A stretch of DNA of 64,000 nucleotides from Segniliparus rotundus DSM 44985 (GTDB lineage: Bacteria > Actinomycetota > Actinomycetes > Mycobacteriales > Mycobacteriaceae): contig NC_014168.1 of NCBI RefSeq assembly GCF_000092825.1, positions 310,001-374,000 on the forward strand. The letters are read 5' to 3'. A program made the position numbers and the translations under genes. Shown piece after piece: positions 33,936-41,811 of the stretch. The notes under the pieces are model-generated. The model was not told the DNA's origin. It made no database searches and worked only from the letters and a program-made list of their open reading frames with translations. How positions within the stretch are numbered: position 1 is the first letter of the stretch; every line of letters begins with the position of its first letter.

Positions 33936-35745
33936 CGGCTTGCTCCCTGATCGCGCCCATGACGTGGCGGTAGCGCTCGGAGGCGGCCAGCAGTTCCTCA
34001 TGGGACCCGACGGCTTCCACACGTCCGTCCCAGAGCAGCGCCACCCGGTCGGCGAGGGCCGCGGTGGAAGGGCGATGCGCAACGAGCAATGTGGTCGGCG
34101 CCCAGGGGCGTGTCTCTGGCGCGGCGGCGCCCTGCGCGCCCTCGCTGTCCTGGACGGCCCGGCGAAGCTTCGCTTGGACCTGCGCCTCGGTGTCCACGTC
34201 CAGCGCGGAGAGCGGATCGTCGAGCACGAGCACCTTCGGTTGGCCGAGGACGGATCGCGCGAGGGCCAGACGCTGGCGTTGGCCCCCGGAGAGGCTGAGC
34301 CCTTGTTCGCCGACGCGGGTGCTGGCCCCCCACGGAAGTTTCGCGACGAACTCAGCGGCAGAGGCGATCTCGAGCGCGTCGGCGACCGCGCCGTCGGTGG
34401 CGTCGGGCTGTCCGAGGGCGACGTTCTCACGCACGCTCGCGGAGAAGAGCACAGGCTCTTCGAAGGCCACAGCGATCTGCGCGCGCAGGTCCGCGAGTCG
34501 CAGCTCGCGGATGTCCACGCCATCGAGGGTGATCCGCCCCGACGTGACGTCGAGCAGTCGGGGCACGAGATTCGCGAGCGTGCTCTTGCCCGACCCGGTC
34601 GGGCCGACCAGGGCGAGGATTTCACCGGGCCGTAGTTGCAGCGACACATCGGTGAGCACCGGAGCCTTCGCGTCCGGGTAGGTGAAGCCGACATGTTCGA
34701 AGGCGAGTTCGCCCCGCACCGGCTGCGGCAAGGCGCGCGGGCGGATCGGGTCGGTGACCGAGACCGGCCGGTCCATGAGCTCCCAGTGCCGGACTGCCGC
34801 GTTCACGGTGCTGAACAGGTCGCCGAGCAGCAGCGCGATGGAGGTGAGCGGCCAATTCAAATACATGACCAAGGAAATCGCGGCGACGAGCGTGCCGAGC
34901 GTCCATTGCCCTTTCGCCACGCCCCAGCCGCTCACGAGCAGCATCGCGGTGACGGTGAACACCGGCGTGGCGCCGCTGACCATCCACAGCGACGCCTTCA
35001 GCCGCGTCTCGCGCAGTTCGAGCGCGCGAAGTTCGTCGGCTTGCGCGCGGTACCGGGCGATGAAGCCCGGCCCCGCGCCGAACGCTTTGAGCACTCGGAC
35101 GCCGAGCACCGACTCCTCGACGGTCGTGGTGATGTCGCCGACGAGGTCTTGCACCTGCCTGGAGACGCGGCGCCAGGAGCGTTCGAGCTTGCTCGTGGCC
35201 ACCAGCATCGGCACTTCGCAGACGATGAGGATGACGCCCAGCGGCCAGCACAAGACGAGCATCGTGGCGGTGGTCGCCACGATGGCGACAGTGTTCACGA
35301 TGAAGAACGGGCCGAAGAAGGCGGCGAAGCGGCGCAACTGGCGCAGGTCCTCCACGCCGCGCGAGAGCAATTGCCCGGAGTCCCATTCGGCGTGCTCCCC
35401 GATCGCGAGCCGCTGCGCATGGGCGAACACTCGGGCCCGCATGCTGGTCTCCAACTCGGCGGAGGGGCGCGCTCCGACGCGGCGACGGCCCCAGATCGCA
35501 CCCGCGTCCACAAGCCCCAACGCCGACACAACCACGATGGGCCACACAAGCCCCCGCGTGTCGTTGCGAGCGATCGGGCCGTCCACCACATGTTTGACCA
35601 TCAGCGGGATGCACACGCTGGTGAGCACGGAGAGCAGCACCAGACCTAAGGAGAGGCCGATCCGGCCCGCGTAGGGCCGGACGTACGGCCACAGTCGCAC
35701 GAGAGCCCTGACACCAGGTGTGGTTTGCGCCATGCCCTCATTCAT
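33928..35745 (-). CDS. ABC exporter half-transporter, subunit A
   Basis: This 605-aa half transporter has six membrane helices (about 25-310) and an ATPase domain. Walker A is GPTGSGKST, the signature LSGGQRQRLALAR is intact, and the H-loop histidine is in LLVAHRPST. Walker B reads VLVLDDPLSALD, so Asp replaces the catalytic Glu. Paired with subunit B this gives one complete and one degenerate ATP site. The start is ATG 35745, with 35733 a second possibility. It follows mrpG by 60 bp on the same strand. Confidence 0.9.
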   Translation of the reverse strand: MNEGMAQTTPGVRALVRLWPYVRPYAGRIGLSLGLVLLSVLTSVCIPLMVKHVVDGPIARNDTRGLVWPIVVVSALGLVDAGAIWGRRRVGARPSAELETSMRARVFAHAQRLAIGEHAEWDSGQLLSRGVEDLRQLRRFAAFFGPFFIVNTVAIVATTATMLVLCWPLGVILIVCEVPMLVATSKLERSWRRVSRQVQDLVGDITTTVEESVLGVRVLKAFGAGPGFIARYRAQADELRALELRETRLKASLWMVSGATPVFTVTAMLLVSGWGVAKGQWTLGTLVAAISLVMYLNWPLTSIALLLGDLFSTVNAAVRHWELMDRPVSVTDPIRPRALPQPVRGELAFEHVGFTYPDAKAPVLTDVSLQLRPGEILALVGPTGSGKSTLANLVPRLLDVTSGRITLDGVDIRELRLADLRAQIAVAFEEPVLFSASVRENVALGQPDATDGAVADALEIASAAEFVAKLPWGASTRVGEQGLSLSGGQRQRLALARSVLGQPKVLVLDDPLSALDVDTEAQVQAKLRRAVQDSEGAQGAAAPETRPWAPTTLLVAHRPSTAALADRVALLWDGRVEAVGSHEELLAASERYRHVMGAIREQADV

Positions 35746-35805
35746 AGCGCACTTGGCTGACGTTTTTCCATCAGATTTGCGCCGTCGCCGGGCGAGGGGG
35801 CCTTG

Positions 35806-36117
35806 TCAGAGTTTTTGCCGCGCTTGCAGCGCGGCTTGGTCCTCGAGCAGCTCCCGATAGGCGAGCCTGCCGATCAGGTGCGCGAGAACGGGCGAAGTCA
35901 GCAGGGCGAAGAGCGCGATGAGCACGAGCATGCCGAGGTCGATGCTGTGCCGGAGCCGGATCGCGGCCCCGACGCAACTGAGGACAAGCCCGAGCGCCTG
36001 CGGTTTGGCCGCGGCGTGCATCCTCGTCAACGTGTCCGGGAAGCGCACGATGCCCAGCGCGGCGGTGAGCGCGAGGACGGAACCCGCGAAGATGAAGAGG
36101 GCGGCGGCGAGGTCCAT
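35806..36117 (-). CDS. mrpG: Mrp-type Na+/H+ antiporter subunit G
   Basis: This 103-aa protein has three membrane helices and the MnhG/PhaG motif GIVRFPDTLTRMHAAAKPQALGL. It is the last gene of the seven-function Mrp complex. I chose ATG 36117, which overlaps the mrpF stop by one base (TGATG) and has GGAGGAG-like sequence before it; an upstream extension lies inside mrpF. Mrp complexes are multi-subunit monovalent cation/proton antiporters of the cytoplasmic membrane, related to complex I. Confidence 0.93.
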   Translation of the reverse strand: MDLAAALFIFAGSVLALTAALGIVRFPDTLTRMHAAAKPQALGLVLSCVGAAIRLRHSIDLGMLVLIALFALLTSPVLAHLIGRLAYRELLEDQAALQARQKL

Positions 36118-36389
36118 CAGGATCTCCTCCGTTTGTCTTTCACGCGGAAGCGCACCACGCTGAGCGAGCCGATGAAACCCAATAACGAGAGCGCCGTCGT
36201 CCCGTAGACCACCGTCGAGTCCATGCTGTACGCCGCCCACCCGTTCAACGCGCACATGACCACCGCCACCAACGTGTCAACGGAGACGAGCCGGTCGAGC
36301 GTCTTGGGCCCGAAGGCGACCTTCCAGGTGGTGAGCAGCGCGGCCGCGCAGAGCAAAACCGCTGAGGAGATCCACAACCAATCCATCAT
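36117..36389 (-). CDS. mrpF: Mrp-type Na+/H+ antiporter subunit F
   Basis: This 90-aa protein has three membrane helices and the MrpF motif GPKTLDRLVSVDTLVAVVMCALNGWAAY in the middle, with a basic C-terminus. Two consecutive ATGs (36389 and 36386) could start it; the first overlaps the mrpE stop as ATGA. Longer in-frame extension upstream is inside mrpE and not used. Confidence 0.92.
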   Translation of the reverse strand: MMDWLWISSAVLLCAAALLTTWKVAFGPKTLDRLVSVDTLVAVVMCALNGWAAYSMDSTVVYGTTALSLLGFIGSLSVVRFRVKDKRRRS

Positions 36390-36919
36390 TTGCCTTTGCC
36401 TTGTTCGAAGGCGCGGCTGAACCACCGCTCCAGGGCCGCTGTTTGGGCTTCGAACTTCTTCACGTCCGCCTCATTGCGGGACGGGATGAGGTGGACCTGG
36501 ACCCGGCGATGCACCCGGTCGATCGCCAACACCACAGTGCCGGGGATCAGGGTGAGCGCCAAAATCGCGAGCGTCAGCACGAGGTCCGAGCTCATGCGCA
36601 ACTTCACCCATTGGATGCCGCTGGGCGGGGCTCCAGCGGGCCGGACGGCGTACCAGGCCACCTGGAAGCTTGAGACCACCAGGTCTCTGGCGATGAGCAA
36701 GCACAGCACGAACAGGGAGCCGAGTCGGACCCGTGTGCCGACTGGCACTCTTGGCAGCGGCAGGAAAACGATCACCGACACGGACACGAGCACGCCCGAG
36801 CCGACGATGAGCGGCGTCGCCTCGCCCCACAGCAAGACCCACACCACGATCAGCCAGATGATCGCGCCGCCCCGCACGACCAGTTCACGGATTTGTTCTT
36901 TGCTGCCGAGCCTGCTCAT
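36386..36919 (-). CDS. mrpE: Mrp-type Na+/H+ antiporter subunit E
   Basis: This 177-aa protein has three N-terminal membrane helices and the MrpE blocks LIARDLVVSSFQVAWYAVRP and DLVLTLAILALTLIPGTVVLAID, then a soluble C-terminus of about 50 residues. ATG 36919 overlaps the mrpD stop by 4 bp; the much longer open frame upstream is antisense-frame noise within mrpD. It helps assemble the complex. Confidence 0.93.
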   Translation of the reverse strand: MSRLGSKEQIRELVVRGGAIIWLIVVWVLLWGEATPLIVGSGVLVSVSVIVFLPLPRVPVGTRVRLGSLFVLCLLIARDLVVSSFQVAWYAVRPAGAPPSGIQWVKLRMSSDLVLTLAILALTLIPGTVVLAIDRVHRRVQVHLIPSRNEADVKKFEAQTAALERWFSRAFEQGKGK

Positions 36920-38481
36920 GGGGCACCCCTGGTCTCCACCGCGGCGCGTTCGGCGATGCCGAGGATCGGCCCCGCCGCGAAGGCGAGCCCGAGCCCGAGG
37001 ACCACCAAGGCGATGGTCGAGCCGACCATGCCGTACGGCATCCGCCCGACGTCCGCGCGGTCCGCGTACGCGATGTCCACGAGTTCGCTGCTCATCGTCG
37101 GCGGGGCGGCGTTCGAGAGCTCGCCTTCCGGCGCGTCCTCGCGCCGCCGCCAAAAGGCGAGGTTCCACACGCGCATGATCGTGTACAAGGTGAGCAGGCT
37201 TGTGACCATGCCGCCCGCGATGAGAATCCAGGCGAGGGCTCCCCCGTGGGCCACGGCGGCCTGGGTGAGGACGAGTTTGCCGATGAAGCCGGAGAAGGGG
37301 GGGATTCCGGCCAAGTTGAGCGCCGGGATCAGGAACAGCGCGGCGAGCAGGGGGCTTGCGGCTCCGAGGCCGCCGAGACGGCGCAGCGAGGAGGCCCCCG
37401 CTTGCCGTTCGATGAGCCCGACCACAAGGAAGAGCGTCGTCTGCACCAAGATGTGGTGCGCCACGTAGTACACCGTTCCCGCAAGCCCTTGCGGGGTGGA
37501 CAGGGCGACGCCGAACACGAGGTAGCCGATGTGGCTCACCAGCGTGAAGGACAGGACCCGTTTCATGTCGGACTGGGCGAGCGCGCCAAGAATGCCGATG
37601 ACCATCGTGCCGAGCGCCGCGACGAGCAGCACGGCGTCGAGCCCGGCTCCGGGGAAGAGCAGCGTGTGCGCGCGGATGATGGCGTACACGCCCACCTTGG
37701 TCAGCAACCCCGCGAAGACCGCGGTCACCGGCGCGGGCGCGGTCGGGTAGGAGTCGGGCAGCCACGCGGACAGCGGGAAAATGGCGGATTTCACGCCGAA
37801 CGCCACGAGCAGAACAGCGAAGAGCGCTGAGCGCAGGCCGCTGGGAGCGTTCTGCAGCGACGCTCCGACCTGGTCGAAGTTGAGCGATCCGGTCGTGGCG
37901 TAGATCAGCGCGATCCCAATGAGGAAGACCGTCGAGGAAAGGATGGAGACCATCACGTAGGAGATCCCGGCTCTGATCCGCGCTCCGCCGCCGCCGATGG
38001 TCAAAAGCACGTAGCTCGACGCGAGGAGCACCTCGAAGCCCACGTAGAGGTTGAAGATGTCGTGGGCCAAGAACGCGTCGCACACCCCGGCGGTCAGCGC
38101 CAGGTACGTCGGCAAGAAGATCGAGACCGGTTCGTTCCCGTCTCCGTCCCGAACGCCCTGGCTCACCGCGTACACCAACACCGCGAAGAGCACGCAGGCC
38201 GAGACCACGAGCATGAGCGCGCTGAGGCGGTCGCCGCTCAGCTCGACGCCGAGCGGCCCCGGGGAATGCGCCGTCTTGCCCCATCCGCCGAGAAAGACGC
38301 GCTGTTCGCCCCGCGTGTCCACGAGGAAGAGCAGGCCGACGCTGGCGGCCAGGGTCGCGATGAGCGTGCTGGAAGCTGTGAGCAGGGCGAGTCTGGGCCT
38401 TCGGCTGAGGATGAGCGTTCCGGCGGCTCCGGCCATCGGCACGATGACGGGAGCCGGGACGAGCACTTGCGCGAGGTTCAT
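36916..38481 (-). CDS. mrpD: Mrp-type Na+/H+ antiporter subunit D
   Basis: This 521-aa polytopic protein belongs to the complex-I ND2/ND4/ND5 family. The proton-translocation region includes FGVKSAIFPLSAWLPDSYPTAPAPVTAVFAGLLTKVGVYAIIR with the conserved Lys residues, and LSHIGYL-like and IPPFSGFIGK blocks follow. With MrpA it forms the antiporter core. It overlaps mrpC and mrpE by 4 bp each. Confidence 0.95.
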   Translation of the reverse strand: MNLAQVLVPAPVIVPMAGAAGTLILSRRPRLALLTASSTLIATLAASVGLLFLVDTRGEQRVFLGGWGKTAHSPGPLGVELSGDRLSALMLVVSACVLFAVLVYAVSQGVRDGDGNEPVSIFLPTYLALTAGVCDAFLAHDIFNLYVGFEVLLASSYVLLTIGGGGARIRAGISYVMVSILSSTVFLIGIALIYATTGSLNFDQVGASLQNAPSGLRSALFAVLLVAFGVKSAIFPLSAWLPDSYPTAPAPVTAVFAGLLTKVGVYAIIRAHTLLFPGAGLDAVLLVAALGTMVIGILGALAQSDMKRVLSFTLVSHIGYLVFGVALSTPQGLAGTVYYVAHHILVQTTLFLVVGLIERQAGASSLRRLGGLGAASPLLAALFLIPALNLAGIPPFSGFIGKLVLTQAAVAHGGALAWILIAGGMVTSLLTLYTIMRVWNLAFWRRREDAPEGELSNAAPPTMSSELVDIAYADRADVGRMPYGMVGSTIALVVLGLGLAFAAGPILGIAERAAVETRGAP

Positions 38482-38912
38482 GTGCGAAGCTGGCCTTCCG
38501 TGTCGCCCACGTCCACCTTCGCCGGCTCGTCGTCCGGCTCTGCCTCGCCGTCGAACTCCGCGCGCTGGGCCACGCTCTCGTCTTCGACGTCGTCGTCCAC
38601 GTCCTCGTCGGTTTGCAACCGGTAGGAGCGGTAGGCGAGGGCGAGGACGAACGCCGCGACGCCGAGGGAGATGACGATGGCGGTCAGAATCATCGCTTGC
38701 GCCAAGGGGTCGGCGGTCGGCTCGCCGGGGGCCGCTCCCACGATCGGCGGAGCCCCGGAGGGCCCGCCAGCGGCAAGAATGAGCAAGTTCACCGCGTTGC
38801 CGAGCAGGATCGTGCCGATCAACATCTTGGTCAGGGTGCGGCGCAGGAGCAGATTCACCCCGGTGGCTCCGAGCAGGCCGATGAGGACCACCAGCGTCAT
38901 GTTCGCGCTCAT
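38478..38912 (-). CDS. mrpC: Mrp-type Na+/H+ antiporter subunit C with acidic tail
   Basis: This 144-aa protein is NuoK-like, with three membrane helices and the conserved LIGTILLGNAVNLLILAAG and DPLAQAMILTAIVISLGVAAFVLAL. The last 45 or so residues form a strongly acidic cytoplasmic tail rich in Asp and Glu, longer than usual for MrpC. Both ends overlap neighbours by 4 bp. Confidence 0.94.
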   Translation of the reverse strand: MSANMTLVVLIGLLGATGVNLLLRRTLTKMLIGTILLGNAVNLLILAAGGPSGAPPIVGAAPGEPTADPLAQAMILTAIVISLGVAAFVLALAYRSYRLQTDEDVDDDVEDESVAQRAEFDGEAEPDDEPAKVDVGDTEGQLRT

Positions 38913-41779
38913 GCGGGCCGTCCTGCTCCGGCGGCTGGGGAGGGGCGCGCCCCCGGCTGTTCCGCGTCCACGTCGTCGCCCTCGTCGAGGCGGGCGCCGA
39001 GGCTGCGCAAAATGTCGAGGACCATGCCGACGACGATCAAATAGACGCCCAGGTCGAAAAGGCTCGAGGTGTTCAGCCGCAGCGCCCCGAGGACGGGGAG
39101 GTCGAGCGCGACGCTGGCGCTGGAGAGCGCGGGCAGGCCGACGAGGACCGAGCCCGCGGCCGTGGCCGCGGTGAGGGCGAGGCCCGCACCCAGGATTTTC
39201 CCGGCCTCGACCGGCAGTGTCTCGCCGAGCTCATAACGACCGCCCGCGAGATATCGCAGCACCAGCGCGAGCCCGGCGACCAGGCCCCCGGCGAAGCCGC
39301 CGCCGGGCGCGTTGTGGCCGCTGAAGAAGAAATACACGGAGAGGGTCATGATCGTGGGGAAGACCATCCGGGTCGCGATCTCCAGGATGATCGAGCGCTG
39401 CCTCGGGTCGGTGAACTCGCTGGAGCGCAACCAGCTCACCTGTTTGCCCGCCTGCGCCGGGGCCTGCGCCAGCCGGGGGAGGGACCCGTATCGGCGGTTC
39501 ACGAAGACCAGCGACGCGACGCCGGTGGCCGCGACGAGCAGGACGGAGATCTCGCCGAAAGTGTCCCAGGCGCGGATGTCCACGATGATGACGTTCACGG
39601 TGTTGCTGCCGTGGGCGCGCGCGAGCCCTTCTGCGGCGAGCGAACCCGCCAGGGCAGGCGCTCCCGCGCCTCGCGCGCTGATGGCGAACAGCGCGAGGAG
39701 CGACAGCGCGCCGCCGACCGCCAAGGAGAACACTATGCGCACGGCGTACGAGAACACCGGGATCGGCTCGTTCGTCCGCGCGTCGAACTTGCGCAGCACG
39801 AGCGTGAAGACGACGAGGGTGAGCGTCTCGACGAGAAATTGGGTGAGCGCGAGATCCGGGGCGCCGTGCAGGGAGAACAGCACCCCGCAGCCGTATCCGG
39901 TGACCCCGGCGGCGAGCACCGCCCCGATCCTGTGCGTCAACGCCACCGCCGCCACCGCCCCGATCATCATCATGACAGCGACGACGAGCTGGAAGGGCGA
40001 GTCGTAGGGATGCCATTTGATCGGGTTCCTCGGTCCGGAGAAAAGCATGGCGAGCGGGAAGACGGTGAGCACCGTGAGGGTGGTGGCCTGGGCGATCGGC
40101 AGCGAGCCTCGTTGGACGAACGCCGTCACGCGCAGCGCGAGCGCGGACAGGAGGCGCATGATCTCGTCGTAGACTTCGTCGGCGTTGCCGAGGCGCCGGC
40201 GCGACTTCGGCAGGTTGGGATTGACGGCGAACAGTCCGCAGCCGATCACCAGAGCCACCGCGACCAGTGCCGCGCCCGCGCCGAGCTGTCCGAACGCGGT
40301 CAGTTCGCTCGGGCCGGTCTGCGCGTCGCCCCCGAAGACGGGCCCGACGGCGGCGGCGTTGACGATCCAGGACCACATGGGCAGCGTGAACGACGCGACA
40401 AGGCCCAGCAGGGCCAGAATGGCTGGCGGGGCCCAGAGTGCGACAGCGGGGCGCAGGGCGGGTTCGGCTCCGCGCTTGTGGGCGTAGAGCCCCCAGCTCA
40501 GTCGCAGGCTGTACCCCGTGGTGAGCGCCGCCGCCGCGACTTCGAGCAGGGCGAGCGGGGCGAGTTCCCAGACCGGGGCGTGCTCGGTGAGCAAGGAGTC
40601 GAATGCCGCGTGTTTGCCGACGAAACCCAAAAAAGGCGGCAAAGCCGCCATAGAAGCCCCCGCCAGCGCCGCCGCCGCGACGAGCGGCGCCGCCCTCGGG
40701 CCCATGCGGGAGAGTTTGGGCAGGTGGCGGCTGCCTGCCGTGCGGTCGACGCCGCCGACTGTCATGAACAGCGCCGCCTTGAAGAGCGAGTGGGCGAGCA
40801 GCATCACCAGGCCCGCCGCTCGGGACGCCTCGCTGTCGGAGCCGACGAGCATGGTCATGAGCCCGAGCTGGCTGATCGTGGAAAACGCCAGCACGAGCTT
40901 CGCGTCCCAGGCGCGAAGCGCGCGCCAGCCGCCCAAGAGCGCCGTGGCGAGGCCGAACGGCAGGACCATCCAATGCCACACCGGGGCGTGGGCATACGCG
41001 GGGGCCAGCCTCGCCACCAAGTACACCCCGGCTTTGACCATTGCCGCGGCGTGCAGGTAGGCGCTGACCGGGGTCGGCGCCGCCATCGCGCCGGGCAGCC
41101 ACAGGTGCCAGGGCACCAGCGCCGATTTCGTGAACGCCCCGACGAGCACGAGGGCGACCCCCGTCTGACCGAGGGCTCCGCCGACGGGATGGCGGAGCAT
41201 CTCGGACAGCAGGTAGCTTCCCGTCTGTTCGCCGAGGATGATGACGCCGACGAGCATGGCGAGGCCGCCGAGGGTCGTGATGTTGAGCGCGCGCAGCGCC
41301 GCTCGGCGGGCGACGAGCTTATGCCCCTGATGGCCGACCAGCAGGTACGAGAGAACGCTGGTGATCTCCCAGAACATGAACAGCAGCAGCGTGTTGTCGC
41401 TGACGATGAGGCCGAACATGACGCCGGCGAATCCGGTGAGCTGGCCCGCGAGGGCGCCGAGTTTCGGCTCGTCCGGGGCGAAGTAGCGGGAGCAATAGGC
41501 CAGGACCACCGCGCCGACCCCCAGCACGGGCAGGCACATGATGACCCCGAGCGGGTCGAGCATCAGGTCCACGTCCATCGCGGCTTGGGGTATCCAGGTG
41601 TGGTGTTCTCGCAGCTCGACCTGTCCGCCTCGGGTCGCGGACAGCACCCAGGCCAAGCTCGCGGCGGGGACGAATGCGAGCGCCAAGAACGCCTGCCGCC
41701 CCCAACGCGCGACAAGCGCAGGGGCTAAGAACGCCGCGAACGCGTGCGCGAGCAGGACATCGAACACCCATTCGATCAT
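38909..41779 (-). CDS. mrpA: Fused Mrp-type antiporter subunits A and B
   Basis: This 956-aa protein has an ND5-like MrpA core for roughly the first 600 residues (FGVMFGLIVSDNTLLLFMFWEITSVLSYLLVGHQ; FTKSALVPWHLWLPGAMAAPTPVSAYLHAAAMVKAGVYL). The MrpA C-terminal DUF4040-type part follows (GAPDLALTQFLVETLTLVVFTLVLRKFDAR). Then comes an MnhB domain (MVFPTIMTLSVYFFFSGHNAPGGGFAGGLVAGLALVLRYLAGG) that is a separate protein in many bacteria. I chose ATG 41779 rather than the 24-bp-longer start. It begins 32 bp after pknB on the same strand. Confidence 0.93.
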   Translation of the reverse strand: MIEWVFDVLLAHAFAAFLAPALVARWGRQAFLALAFVPAASLAWVLSATRGGQVELREHHTWIPQAAMDVDLMLDPLGVIMCLPVLGVGAVVLAYCSRYFAPDEPKLGALAGQLTGFAGVMFGLIVSDNTLLLFMFWEITSVLSYLLVGHQGHKLVARRAALRALNITTLGGLAMLVGVIILGEQTGSYLLSEMLRHPVGGALGQTGVALVLVGAFTKSALVPWHLWLPGAMAAPTPVSAYLHAAAMVKAGVYLVARLAPAYAHAPVWHWMVLPFGLATALLGGWRALRAWDAKLVLAFSTISQLGLMTMLVGSDSEASRAAGLVMLLAHSLFKAALFMTVGGVDRTAGSRHLPKLSRMGPRAAPLVAAAALAGASMAALPPFLGFVGKHAAFDSLLTEHAPVWELAPLALLEVAAAALTTGYSLRLSWGLYAHKRGAEPALRPAVALWAPPAILALLGLVASFTLPMWSWIVNAAAVGPVFGGDAQTGPSELTAFGQLGAGAALVAVALVIGCGLFAVNPNLPKSRRRLGNADEVYDEIMRLLSALALRVTAFVQRGSLPIAQATTLTVLTVFPLAMLFSGPRNPIKWHPYDSPFQLVVAVMMMIGAVAAVALTHRIGAVLAAGVTGYGCGVLFSLHGAPDLALTQFLVETLTLVVFTLVLRKFDARTNEPIPVFSYAVRIVFSLAVGGALSLLALFAISARGAGAPALAGSLAAEGLARAHGSNTVNVIIVDIRAWDTFGEISVLLVAATGVASLVFVNRRYGSLPRLAQAPAQAGKQVSWLRSSEFTDPRQRSIILEIATRMVFPTIMTLSVYFFFSGHNAPGGGFAGGLVAGLALVLRYLAGGRYELGETLPVEAGKILGAGLALTAATAAGSVLVGLPALSSASVALDLPVLGALRLNTSSLFDLGVYLIVVGMVLDILRSLGARLDEGDDVDAEQPGARPSPAAGAGRPA

Positions 41780-41811
41780 ACACGACGGCCTCGCGCGCCG
41801 CAAGTCTCAGA

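Noticed and set aside
39314-41728. 804-aa plus-strand frame opposite mrpA
   Set aside because: Antisense of a well-conserved gene; composition is Arg/Glu/His noise with no motif.
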